A stretch of DNA of 64,000 nucleotides from Sorghum bicolor (taxonomy: Eukaryota > Streptophyta > Magnoliopsida > Poales > Poaceae): contig NC_012879.2 of NCBI RefSeq assembly GCF_000003195.3, forward strand, positions 28,175,180 through 28,239,179. The letters are read 5' to 3'. The position numbers and the translations under genes are program-made. Under the pieces are notes generated by a model that saw only the letters and a list, made by a program, of their open reading frames with translations, was not told the origin of the DNA and did no database searches. Positions 45,987 through 57,764 of this stretch are shown in pieces (position 1 is the first letter of the stretch; every line of letters starts with the position of its first letter).

Positions 45987-48900
45987 CTTTTCTTCATAAG
46001 ATAGGTCTGACTGCAACTTGATATCTCTTGATTCAACTCTCTCTTCGGGCACACGAAGACACTTCTTAAGTTGAGACACGTGGAATACAGGGAAAATAGC
46101 TATCATTTCGGGAGGTAGTTGCACTTTGTAAGCTACCTTGCCGCTCTTCTCGATGATTCGGTAGGGACACACATACCTAGGGGAAAGCTTTCTTTTAACG
46201 CCGAAGCGATTTGTTCCTTTCATGGGTGATACTTTTATGTACAGAAAGTCACCTATTTCGAATTCAATTGGCTTTCTTCTTCGGTCAGCATAGCTTTTCT
46301 GCCTAGCTTGGGCGGCTCTCATGTGTTGCTGGATAATGAGAACTTGTTTCTCGGCTTCCTTGACGAAGTCAATTCCGTAGTACCTCCTTTCACCAGGTTC
46401 GACCCAGTTTAGAGGAGTTCTACATTTGCGACCGTACAAAGCTTCAAAAGGAGCCATTTGGATGCTTTCCTGATAACTATTGTTGTAAGAGAATTCAGCT
46501 AAGGGTAGCCATTTCTCCCATGCACCCTTGGAAGATATAACACATGCCCTCAACATATCCTCTAAAATTTGATTCACACGCTCAGTTTGACCGGAGGTCT
46601 GAGGTTGATAGGCTGAACTACGAACCAATTTTGTGCCAAGGAGTGAATGCAGATGCTCCCAAAAGCAAGCAGTAAACTGAGGACCTCTATCAGAGATAAT
46701 AGTGCGGGGCACACCGTGCAGCTTAATTATCTGAGAGAAGTACAACTCAGCATAGTCGGATGGTCGGTATGTAGAGTGTACAGGAATAGAATGAGCGGAC
46801 TTGGTCAAACGGTCAACAATCACCCATATAGAATTGTGTCCTTTTTGAGTAAGGGGAAGTCCAACAATGAAATCCATGCTGATTTCTTCCCACTTCCAAC
46901 CTGGAACTGATAGAGGTTGCAATAAACCTGCAGGTTTGAGGTGAACTGCCTTTACCCTGCAGCAAGTATCACATCTAGCAACATAAGCTGCTATCTCCTT
47001 CTTCATTTTGGTCCACCAGAAACGAGGTCTCAAGTCTTGGTACATTTTGCTACTCCCCGGATGAATGTACAATTTGGAAGAGTGAGCTTCTTCTAGGATT
47101 TTGTTGCGTAGATCACGATTTTTAGGTACAACTAATAGATTGTCAAACCATAGTACACCTTTCTCATCTACCCTGAAATGCTTGGTGTCTTGCTCTTGCA
47201 TTTTTCTCTTAACTTGATAAATACCAGGATCAGATTTTTGGAGCTCTATCATTTGACTTTCTAATGAGCAACTGACTATGATGTTGTGCAGGACCGCCGG
47301 ATGCAATAGATTGAAGCCTTCCTCTAAGAGAGGTCTAACATGTTGTTTCCGACTGAGAGCATCAGCTACCACATTGGCCTTGCCGGGATGATAGTGCACT
47401 TCTAAATTGTAGTCTTTTATCAACTCCAACCATCTTCTTTGTCTCATGTTCAATTCGGGTTGAGTGAATATATATTTGAGGCTCTTATGGTCTGTGTAGA
47501 TGTGACAAAGATTACCCAACAGGTAGTGTCTCCAGAGTTTCAATGCATGTACAACTGCTGCTAACTCCAGATCATGGGTAGGGTAGTTGGCTTCATGTTT
47601 CCTCAACTGCCGAGAAGCATAGGCAATAACTCGGCCATCTTGCATAAGCACACAACCTAGGCCGGTGCCAGATGCATCACAAAAGACATCAAAGGGCTTT
47701 TCAATGTCAGGTTGTGCCAAAACAGAAGCGGTGGTCAGCAAATGGCGTAAAGTGGTGAAAGCGACATCACACTCCTTGGTCCACACAAACTTCACATCTT
47801 TTTGCAGTAGCTGGGTCATAGGTTTAGCTATTTTGGAAAAGTCTGGAATAAAGCGCCGATAATATCCAGCTAGACCGAGAAAACTCCGAACCTCGTGCAC
47901 TAAAGTTGGGGCCTTCCAGTCTAGAACCTCTTGCACCTTTGACGGGTCAATAGAAATACCTTCTTCAGATAAAATATGGCCTAAGAAAGGCACTTTCTTC
48001 AGCCAAAACTCACACTTGCTGAATTTGGCATAGAGCTGATGTTCTCGCAATCTAGTGAGTACAATCCGAAGGTGCTCTTCATGTTCTTGTGCACTTTCAG
48101 AATACACCAAAATATCATCGATGAACACCACCACAAACTTATCCAGTTCAGGCATGAACACTGAATTCATCAGGTACATGAAATGAGCAGGGGCATTAGT
48201 CAGACCAAAGGACATGACTAAATACTCATACAACCCATACCTGGTAGAGAAAGTCGTTTTAGGAATGTCTTCAGGTCGGATCTTAATTTGATGATACCCA
48301 GATCTCAGATCAATCTTGGAGAATACTTTGGCCTTGGCTAATTGATCAAACAGGATATCAATGCGAGGCAATGGGTACTTGTTTATAATAGTCACTGCGT
48401 TGAGCGGACGATAGTCTACACACATACGCAGAGACTTGTCCTTCTTCTTGACAAAGAGAGCCGGACAACCCCATGGAGAAGAACTAGGCCGGATAAGACC
48501 CTTCTCAAGCAGTTCTTGCAATTGCTTTTTCAACTCTGCCAACTCGTTGGGTGGCATTCGATATGGCCTTCTAGAGATAGGTGCGGTACCCAAAATCAGA
48601 TCAATTTTAAGCTCAATGTCTCTGTCCGGCGGCAACCCGGGCAGGTCCTCTGGAAAAACATCCGGAAACTCACATACTACCGGAATTTCTGCCACGGTGA
48701 GGGGTCTGATACCATTAGTAGTGTGACGAATGTCATCGCTCTTGGGAAGTTGGACCAAGAAGGCTTCTTTACTATCAGGCTCCCGCAACATAACTACTCT
48801 CGTGGAGGTGTCTATTAGTACCCCATTATTTCTCATCCAATTCATTCCTAATATAACATCTATGCCTAAGCCCGACAAAATTACCAGATTTGCTGAAAAG

Positions 48901-50186
48901 TTACGACCCTCAATAGCAATGTTCACATCCTTCACTAATTGATTGGTGGAAATTTGGTTCCCAGTAGCACAAATGCAAAACTTGCCACTGTCAAGATCAA
49001 CTACGTGCTGCCCATGTTTAGATGCAAATGCTTGACTCATAAACGAATGCGATGCTCCCGAATCAAACAAGACAACTGCAGGGTGTTGAATTACAAGGAA
49101 CATACCAGCAGTAATTGCTTCTCCTTCTAGGATTTCTTCAACCGTGGTGTAGTGCACACGACCCATACGGTTGTTGCCTCCAGCTGCAGCATTTCTCTTA
49201 GGATAAGGGCAATCTCTTGCCCAGTGACCAACTTGCTTGCAATTGAAGCAGGGACGGTTATCAGAAGGAGTCTTGGGACCTCAATGACCCGTGGCACCTC
49301 TTGGGAGAGCAACTGTGAAAGACTTGCGAACTCCCGTCTTCACATTTGACTTTTTCTGCAGCGGCCTATACCTTGTCACAGCATTGGGTGGGCGATAGGC
49401 CGGCTTGCTTGCCACTGGAGCCTTGGACTGTGAAGCACCTGCCTCATAGGCTCTCTTGCGGTTCTTGGACGCGGCATACACGGCATTGGAGTTCTCTTGA
49501 GTCAACGCATCACTCACAAACTCATTAAAGGTGGTACTCTTGTTACCAGCCATGTTCTTGGACAACTTGGGTCCCAACCCTCTCTTGAAACTAGCGAGCT
49601 TCTTGACTTCGGTGTCAACCATCTCAGGAGCATAGCGAGACAAATTATTAAAAGCATGAAGATACTCAGTCAAGCTTTTAGCGCCTTGCGTCAGGTTCAT
49701 GAACTCGGTGTGCTTGATAGTCATTAGGCCTTGTGGAATATAAGTATTCCTGAAAGCAGTTGTGAACTGATCCCACGTTACAACAGCATTGGCAGGTAAG
49801 CTGGTCCTGTAATGACTCCACCAGACACCTGCTTTGCCCTCCAACTGGTGGGCTGCATATTCCGTCTTTAGCTCTTCGGTTAACCGTAGCAAGCGGAACT
49901 TCTGCTCAAGAGTGTTAAGCCACTCATCAGCTTCTAGAGGTTCAACAGCCTCCTTGAACATCAGTGGCTTGGTGTCCTGGAAATCCTTGAAACTGCTGTA
50001 CTGATTTGCCTCTCCGCCTTGGCGGGCATGGCGACCACTCCGGTTCTGCTGCGCCATAGTTTGCATAGCCTCATTGAGCATACGCTGACCCTCAACAAGA
50101 GCTGCCAATAGCTCAGTAGGCGTAGGCGGGGGAGGAGGTGGTGGCGGTGGAACCTCGTTGTGACCGGAGCGAGTATTGCGAGCCAT
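45987..50186 (-). pseudogene. Tekay-2 gag-pol, one stop codon and cut by family B
   Basis: The start ATG at 50186 follows directly after TGCAG. One frame covers Gag (Pro-rich start, capsid-like region), an in-frame TGA at 49283-49281 (residue 302; the context suggests a former CGA), a CCHC knuckle just after it (about 49255-49214), DSG protease (Asp 375), RT with FIDD (690-691 for the two Asp), RNase H, and integrase (Asp 1105, Asp 1166, then Glu after 35 residues). The frame runs into the family B LTR at 45986; its chromodomain end is at 27615-27407. All catalytic residues I can check are present, so damage is limited to the stop and the insertion. Longest uninterrupted stretch: about 1060 codons. 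Confidence 0.92.
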
Positions 50187-50585
50187 CTGCACAAGGCATA
50201 CCAAGCGATTGTTTCAGGCAACAGATATAATTGTCATGAACTTCAATTGCTGCCATACGGAATTTAATGAAGTAAATTCACATAAATTAAGGCACAATGA
50301 TCCATGTACAATAAGAAAATATCTTCCATGACACTTGGTTATTCTCGCGATCATTCACAGCCACAATTCCTCAAGGATTAACGACATTGCAGAAATTTAT
50401 TTCAGCTCAACATAAACATGGAGCCTCACAAATAAGTGCATAAGGTTACATAGAGTCATTGCCACTCTTAAGTTTTACAGGAGGGGCACCATGGCCAAAT
50501 ACATAGAGTCTCAACTAAAATTCAGATTACATGTCCCTTACATAAAGAGATGGAACTGACACATGATCATAGAATTATTGCTAGA

Positions 50586-51509
50586 CTACATATCTTCATC
50601 TGATTCTCCATTGGAAATGATGCCATCATCCTGATCTTCCTCACTAGGAGCTTCTTCATGATTAAAAGGGGCTGGTTGTGGGATAGGATTTATAATATTA
50701 TTCAAGCGATGGACATCCAACTGCAGCTCAGCAATCCTAGTAATCAGCTCTTCCTCTCTCATTTCAGCATGGAACAAGGCTCTAACTCTAGCAGTTTCTC
50801 TATTTTCAGCCAAGCGCATAGCCTCATTTCTCTCTCTAGTCATTTGCATCATGCGGGCTTGTGCTTCATTGCGCTCTCTAACTGCGTTCGCAACTTGATT
50901 GCGGCGGGCTTGCAAAGCAGTATGGAAATTTTGGATTTCAGCTTGGGCATCCATAAAGGCCTTGCGGTGCTTACGCACGCGCTTGCGCAATTTGCGCTGC
51001 CCAACTTGTGCTTGTTGAAGCGCTATCATGGCATCTATGTAGGTGTCCTGGCGCACATAGTACAGCTTAAGTACCGCTAGCATGGCACTCATGGCAGGGC
51101 TAGAACTATATCCTAGCAAGGTTTCTCTCATCTCTAAAGACTCATTCCCAACCTGGGACACGAATGTGTCAGTCACACTCACTCTGGGAACGGATCCCGC
51201 TGGGCCATTCACTAGCTCATCACCATGCTCTTGGCAAATCTCTAGCAAAACCTCCAGGGCTGCTACCTGGGCACCCTCCCAAGGAGTTTGGCCATCACAG
51301 TCAACTAACCAACCTAGCCACTGTGGGTTATTTGGACAAGGAGGAACTGTAATTTGAACATCTACCCAAGGTAAAGCCCCTGCATGCTCAGCCTCGGTCC
51401 ATGTGTACTTAGGTGGTTCCTCATATCCAACTGAACTTAGCACCCTCCACAACAAAGTAGGAGTGCCAAACATGTCGAGGAAAGTCTCACTCGCGTGCGG
51501 GGCTGCCAT
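50586..51509 (-). CDS. Extra ORF upstream of Tekay-2 gag (orf0-like)
   Basis: An intact 307-codon frame starts at ATG 51509 (preceded by CTACAG) and ends at 50586, 400 bases before gag and on the same strand. The N-terminal 150 residues look globular (TWTEAEH, WLGWLVD). Residues about 160-270 are rich in Arg, Glu, Gln and Ala with heptad-like spacing, suggesting a coiled coil. The C-terminus is acidic (EEDQDDGI...SDEDM). No known enzymatic motif is visible. Extra ORFs between primer site and gag have been described in some rice gypsy elements (RIRE3/RIRE8 orf0, from memory); homology to those is untested. The frame is open although the gag has a stop, which suggests recent function. Confidence 0.65.
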   Translation of the reverse strand: MAAPHASETFLDMFGTPTLLWRVLSSVGYEEPPKYTWTEAEHAGALPWVDVQITVPPCPNNPQWLGWLVDCDGQTPWEGAQVAALEVLLEICQEHGDELVNGPAGSVPRVSVTDTFVSQVGNESLEMRETLLGYSSSPAMSAMLAVLKLYYVRQDTYIDAMIALQQAQVGQRKLRKRVRKHRKAFMDAQAEIQNFHTALQARRNQVANAVRERNEAQARMMQMTRERNEAMRLAENRETARVRALFHAEMREEELITRIAELQLDVHRLNNIINPIPQPAPFNHEEAPSEEDQDDGIISNGESDEDM

Positions 51510-52442
51510 CTGTAGAAAGACCACATTTGAGTACGGAAGATTAATTACAAGGAGAGATGAAGAAATATATTTTCAGAATTTAATACCCAAGTAGTGCATA
51601 AAGAATGTACGAATGATTCATGATGCATGCACGTTCCATACGTCCTTTCCAAACTTAGAATAAAGTTCTAACGGTATAGTCGGTGGCATACATACGTGCA
51701 CTCTTTATACGTAACTACACGGTCTACACGTTTCGTTGTTAGTGTACCTGCAGAAGATTTCATTTCAGCCCAGCCCCACAGTAGTATAAGTGCAGAAATG
51801 TAAATCCAATCAACAATCAATCAAGCTAGGTACTCCGGTATATATTCCCGAACATATAGCGCAGCACACTACCCATTTGGGATACACCCACATTTACATC
51901 CAATATGTACATATGGCTGCACCTACTACCCACAATTAAGTACCTTCATATATACATGTGTGAAACATGTAAATATTCCAGTAACCACAGCTAACACTCC
52001 CCTAGACCGACGGTTGGACGGTCATGCTCTCACAGCTCACACTTACCGTAGCGTAGAGGCATGTAGATCCATACATTACCACTCAAGCAAGTGGCATCCA
52101 TACAATTTCACGCCGTATGGACGACGAAAGAAAACAAACAATGCTTACCATGGCGTAGAGGTATGTGATCCATTCATTACCACTTAAGTAAGCGGTATCC
52201 ATATAATTACACGCCATATGGACGACGAAAAGAAAAACCCCCATGTTAGTAATATTAAGCCACCTAGAAGTCCTTATATGGGCATAAGGGTATGACCACT
52301 GGCATGGTATAAGTTATCAAAACATTTTTAAAACAGCCCTACATATAGCCTAATTTTACCAAATTAGCTTGAGAAAACCAAATTCATTTGTTTTTAAATA
52401 CCTCTATGATGGTTAAATGCTTAATCTTGCTCTGATGCCAGC
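51510..52442 (-). other. Tekay-2 leader with primer site and tandem repeat
   Basis: The primer site on the minus strand is TGGCATCAGAGC (52440-52429), two bases inside the 5' LTR. It matches the complement of the tRNA-iMet 3' end (TGGTATCAGAGC) with one mismatch. The rest of the leader has no gene. A diverged tandem duplication with a 102-bp period lies at 52042-52239, each unit ending in TATGGACGACGAAA. Confidence 0.8.
52042..52239 (-). repeat. Two-unit 102-bp tandem repeat in Tekay-2 leader
   Basis: The units start at 52042 and 52144 with CTTACC. Both contain GCGTAGAGG, CATTACCACT and TATGGACGACGAAA. They differ at many positions, so the duplication is older than the insertion itself. Confidence 0.75.
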
Positions 52443-55400
52443 TGTAACAGAACCGTCCAATTTATAAGAATTCAAGTGAATTAGCGACCGCTGGGGCAGT
52501 CAAGCCAATGGACTTGAACCCATATAAACCCGGTAGTCCGACGAAATCTCAAAAGACTTCGATTCAACCAACATACAACCAAGATCGTACATGATCAAGC
52601 ATCACCATCACAGATTACAACATTCAACATAGAACATAGTTTTACATCACATCAGAGTTTGAAAGAGGTTATTACAAACCATAGCAGTAGCGGAAACAAA
52701 GTAGTTTTGATACAACTTCAACTCAGTTTGTAATACATGCCAGTTCCATGGTCAAGTCCCAGCAAAAGCACAACTGAAGATACAGGAGGTGATCACGCCC
52801 ATGATCTACTCATCATCCGCAGCTGGGTGATGACAGTTAGCACAATAGCCGTGATAGACGACATCATCTGCAACAGGGGTAAATAAAACCCTGAGTACGA
52901 GAATCTACTCAGCTAGACTTACCCGTCATAAACCAGAAACAAAGTGACACCAAGGAGTATGCAAGGCTGATCTTAGTGGACTGGGTTGACTCACTTTTTG
53001 CATAAAACCTTTGCTGTAAGTAATCCATTTATTCATATTTCAGCAGCAAGTTCATTACTTAGCAACTATCCACTAGATTAGCACCTGTTCTAAGCATACA
53101 CTTGGGTAATTAAGCATATCAATAATAACCATATCAAGATTATCACTTTGCTATCAACATTCTCATCATAACCAACAAGTTGATTTAGTGAATTCTACGT
53201 TGCCCCTGCCCAAGTCAAGTTCTCACTATCCGGGAGAGACGGCGATTCGAATCGATTCCTATCCAGCTGGAGGGGTATTCCTAACACTCACCCAAGCATA
53301 CTTCATGACGGCAGCTCGGATCACCTTTAGCACAACTCCGGACCAATTCGCGGGTCCGTATGGCGCCGCACCCCCAGGGACCGCCAATCTGCCAGGGTCA
53401 GGACTCTAACCTGACACCTTGGTCTTACGCCATTGACTCCCCGCACATCCTTACTACCAACCGGGGTGCGCACTTTAACCAGATCGGGGTATCCGGCCGG
53501 AGTTGCACTCGTAGGCTTCGCGGTCGGAACGACTTATCCGGCCAGCTAAGTGATAGGCATGCGTTCAACATGACACGGGGACGTACAACGATTCGGTCCT
53601 TAAACGACACAGACGGGGATAGATTCACACCCAAGACCTCCATGCCTTGTTGCTGCACTATCGTCATCCCGCCCGGTCTCAAGTTCATTTTAGCACTTGG
53701 TTATCTCCACGATAGCAAATATAGCCAACCGTGATCATCATCCACCTAACTCTCGCAGGTGACAGGAAATCACCCGACTTCTACCGAGCTAAGCATGGCT
53801 AAGCATCACTTCGATCTTGGACCTACTTTGGTAATGTTTAAGGTGGACAAGGTAGTCATTATGCAGCAAGGGTGTCATATCAACGCCTACCACTTAATGC
53901 AACAATATATAACCATAGTCATTTGATAGCTGATTATGATAATAAAATAGTAGGAGACTTATAATGCTCCGGGGCTTGCCTTCAACGTAAGTAGAGGGAC
54001 GATGGTCAGGGCACTCCGGCAAGTCCTCCTCCTCCTCAGCTCCTTGAGGTGGCTCCCCTTGCTGTCCTTCCGGCTCCGGCAACTCAAACTCCAGCACCGT
54101 CACTCCTTTGGGTACACCTATGGATGCATGACAAGGAGATGAATATGGGAAATGCACATATGATGCATGATGTCATGATGAAGAGCCAAAGGGACATAAA
54201 CAAGGTATAACATGAGCATAAACTTCTAAGAATAAGTGAGTCATGGAATAACAAGTAAATGCATACTTCTTCTCTGGTAGAGAGGCTAAATAGACAAGTT
54301 AAGCAACTTCTAGCTACTCCTACTCAGTCACTGGTTTAGTAGACAAACCAACCAGTCACAAGTTTCAGCTATAACTCGAATATCACTTAACCAAATTAAG
54401 CAAGTAAGCACTTTCGGGAAAGCTTAACAATTTGTCCACAATTTACTTTTAGACATCCCAGCATGATTCCCAACCGAAATATGCTAAAACATACCAAGTT
54501 GGCTGGCTGCTCTGGAAATTCCAGAGAGCAAGCACTTCATAGTTGCTGCTTGAAATATGCATAACTTTCAAACTACTCAACCAAATGTCATGAAATTTGG
54601 ACACGAAGTAGATTAGTACGTTAGCTACAAGTTTGTTGTAGACAAGTTTCCCAGAAAATACAATCTTCAAACAGTTCTTAATCAATTGCTATCAGCTGTA
54701 CAGAAATGCTCTAGGAAAGGCAAAAATAGCTAAAATAATATTTTGCACATATTAAGAATGTATCAAAGGAACAATCCAATTGCACCAGTAGATAGAACAT
54801 ATCTACGAAACACCAGAAAACATCATGGCAAGGTCTAAAACTATTTCTATCATCACCTTTTCCATTTATTTATTTATTAAGGTGATTTAATGAACATATA
54901 CTCTAATTGTTCCAAAAATCCTAAGACAATTACAGCAAGCTACCTATGCTAACATAAGATCACTGTAAAATTTTCAGAACATTTGCATGTACACATTGTG
55001 AGGTATGAAAATCACAAGCTAGTAAAGGCATGCAAGGCATAAATGTAAAACCCTATCAAAACGTGTCAAACAACAGATTTCAGATTTTTCCTTGCTTTTT
55101 CGACTCATAAGGACAACACTCAGCAAGTTTCACCATAAAAGGAGTTATACTTTAATTATCAAAAATACCACAAGATTCTCCTATTTAAGCCAGGATGAAT
55201 TTTAACTTCCCAACCAGCCTTCCAAAAATCATGAAAAATTTATCAGAGCCTACTCATAACATAAGTAACAACTCCCTAAATTTGCATGGCCAGCAGATCA
55301 ACAGATCTCAAGATAAAATTACCCACTGAAAAACCAAGATTAATTTATATCTATTTATTTCTGCAAAAACATGGCATGTTTCATATTTTTATTAAAAACT

Positions 55401-56954
55401 AGACTTATGCTGGAACCTAACAAAATTGGAAGCACCACATTTGAATCTCTAAAACTCCAGATATGAATTTTACAAAATCAGCTTTGGCTCTGCAAAACAG
55501 TGAACCAGAGAGAGACACAGAGAGGCTGACGTCCGAGACCCGCGTGTCAGTGAGACAGAGGCAGGGGAGACGCTCGTCGCCGGCGAAGCTCAACGACGGC
55601 GAGGTCTCGGCCGGATCCCAGGGCACCTACGTGTTCCTCTCATCAAGGCGACTCTATTGACCTACTTTGCGCGCGCTCTACTGGACCCTAAGGTGCTCGC
55701 CGTCGGGAATGGCGGAGCGGCAGCGCTGCGCGGCGATACGCCGGCGGATCCAGGCAATGGCGACGCGGTAGAGCGTCATGCCGAGCATCAGTGAACCAAG
55801 GGGAAGCGATAGGAGCAAGAATGGAAGGAAATGGTGGAGCAGAGAAGCCTGGCCACGTTGCCGGTGAGCTCGGGCGGAACTCCGGCGAGGGAGAACTGCT
55901 CGGAGCCTGGCAATGCCGCCTTACCCGTGCTCAACAGTGGCCAAGGAGGTGACGCCGAGGTAGAGGAGGCTCTGGCGAAGCTTTTGGCGGGCTGGCTTGG
56001 CCGGAGACGCGGTGGAACGGCCGGAGGAGCTCGCCGAAGCGCGGTGGAGCTCGCCGTGGACGAAGGCAGGCGCAATGTGGTGCTCTGGAGGGGTGAATGG
56101 CGCGTCTGAGGCGTCCACCCGGTGCGTGGCGTCTTGTGGACGACGTCGGGGCTGACAGGCGGGGTCGCCGTCGACGTACGGCCGCCAGGTGGCCGGACAC
56201 GCGGCGGCGGGTGAGCTCTGTCCAACTGAATCGTTTTTCTGAAACAGCCGATTGTAGTGACTGAAACTCGAACTTTGTCAACGTTTTACTCTCAGATCAC
56301 TCGATGGTTTTGGCTGGGATTTGGTCCTCTGGGCAGAGCTACACGAGCTCTACAACTTTGGTTACAAGACCAAAGTCTAACTCGGTCTGGATTTCAAACT
56401 ACAAAGCTCCAAACATCCCTTGGTCGAAACTGCGCGATCCAACACTTAGCCAAATTCGGCTAAGTGTGAAATCAGCCCTAATTTTTGGCTTGTGAGAAAT
56501 TTTTGAATGTGTTCCAAGCTTTTTCATAAAAAGTCATCAACATAACTTTTGTAGCTTATGAAATTCTCTACAACTTTGTTTCAGGTGTCAAAGACATGCA
56601 AGATATGTAACACCAGTTTCATAAAACATCTTTGAAAGGAGGTCTAGGAGGGTCAAAAAGGTCATTCTAGGGTTAACCATGACTTAGGGGCATTTTTGGC
56701 CAAAACCTTCAACATGAACTTTGTTCCAAATGATATTCTAAACATGATTGAGGTATTTTGGAGGACAATGTACAATTCTTTGCATTGGATAAACCTTATA
56801 AACACTCAATTCAAGTCACTCAAGCAATTTAATCATGTAGTGTATAAAGCAAATGGCATGTGATCATGGTATGATGCTCATGAGTGATCATGATGATGCT
56901 TATGTTAATGCAATGCTCAAGGTTAACATGCAAGCTAACACTAGGAGTGTTACA
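52443..56954 (-). repeat. 5' LTR of Tekay-2
   Basis: TGTAACAG to GTGTTACA on the plus strand, 4512 bp, collinear with 22901-27411 with scattered substitutions. The GAGTAC hairpin is at 52893-52910 and the GC-rich island at about 55490-56270. The right flank AAGAC completes the target-site duplication. Confidence 0.93.
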
Positions 56955-56959
56955 AAGAC

Positions 56960-57764
56960 TACACAAATCCCAGATCAATCCAGACGTGAATCAAGGAAGA
57001 GGACCAACAGGAGGAACAGGAACAAGCAAGTGTGGACCGAGTCAGCTAAGATGGTCACTGCAATTTATGGAGGCCAAGATCATCAACTTAAGTCACCGTT
57101 TTTGACCAAGAAGGACGACCCAGGAATGCCAAGCATCTACTGCTCCATAAATGGATACAGCTTCTACAAGGCAACTTGCGACACCGGATCGGGCGTCAAC
57201 ATAATGGCCGCAGTCACCTATCGGCTCTTGTTCGGAACCATGCCCCTAAGACCAACATACATTCAGCTCCAGATGGCAGATCAGACATTTCAAGAAGTTA
57301 AAGAAATAGTAACTGATGTCCCAGTCAAAATAGACGATCATTTTGTCTACACAGACTTTCAAGTTATTGACATGGGAGAAGACGAATACGATCCACCCGT
57401 CATCCTTGGAAGACCTTTCCTCAGCACCGTTAAAGCAATTATCTACATTGGAACCAGAGAAGTCCATATGCACTTCCCCTCAGAGAAGGTACGCCATTAT
57501 TTTACTGACCCTAACTATGTCGTTGAAGAATCTAAGCAGGTCAGAAAGAGACGCAACCGCAACCAGAGGAGGCAGATCATCAAGGATGGATGGGCAGACT
57601 ACGAAGGAGAAGTGATAAGATCAGAAGACGTAGAGTTTAAACAGAATTATCCAGAGGAGACCATAGCACTGAGTCAGGTATGGAAAGAGAAGATAACTAT
57701 ACATGAAGAGGAGGCGCTGCCGGAAGTACCGACTACGCCACCCAACGAATCCCAGGACAATTGA
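56960..57764 (+). pseudogene. Family A second retropepsin-like domain (3' half of ORF)
   Basis: After the Tekay-2 insertion the ORF continues open to TGA at 57762. It encodes a basic linker (RRESRKRTNRRNRNK), a full retropepsin-like domain with a canonical CDTGSG active site near 57177-57194, a flap-side LQMADQTF segment and an ILGRPFL segment, then a basic stretch and an acidic Pro/Glu-rich tail. With the first domain (CDFGSS, near 22568) this makes two protease-like domains in one ORF, with no RT after them. The apparent frame start at 56853 lies in the Tekay-2 LTR and is not real. Confidence 0.82.

Larger units (their letters stand above)
22901..56954 (-). mobile_element. Tekay-2: chromovirus inserted in family A
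   Basis: This complete reverse-orientation Tekay element has a 3' LTR at 22901-27411, pol tail at 27407-27615, the family B insertion at 27616-45986, gag-pol at 45987-50186, an extra upstream ORF at 50586-51509, a tRNA-iMet-type primer site at 52429-52440 and a 5' LTR at 52443-56954. The target-site duplication AAGAC flanks it (22896-22900 and 56955-56959). Without the nested insertion it would be about 15.7 kb. The LTR pair differs by only a percent or so by eye, so insertion was recent. Confidence 0.93.
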
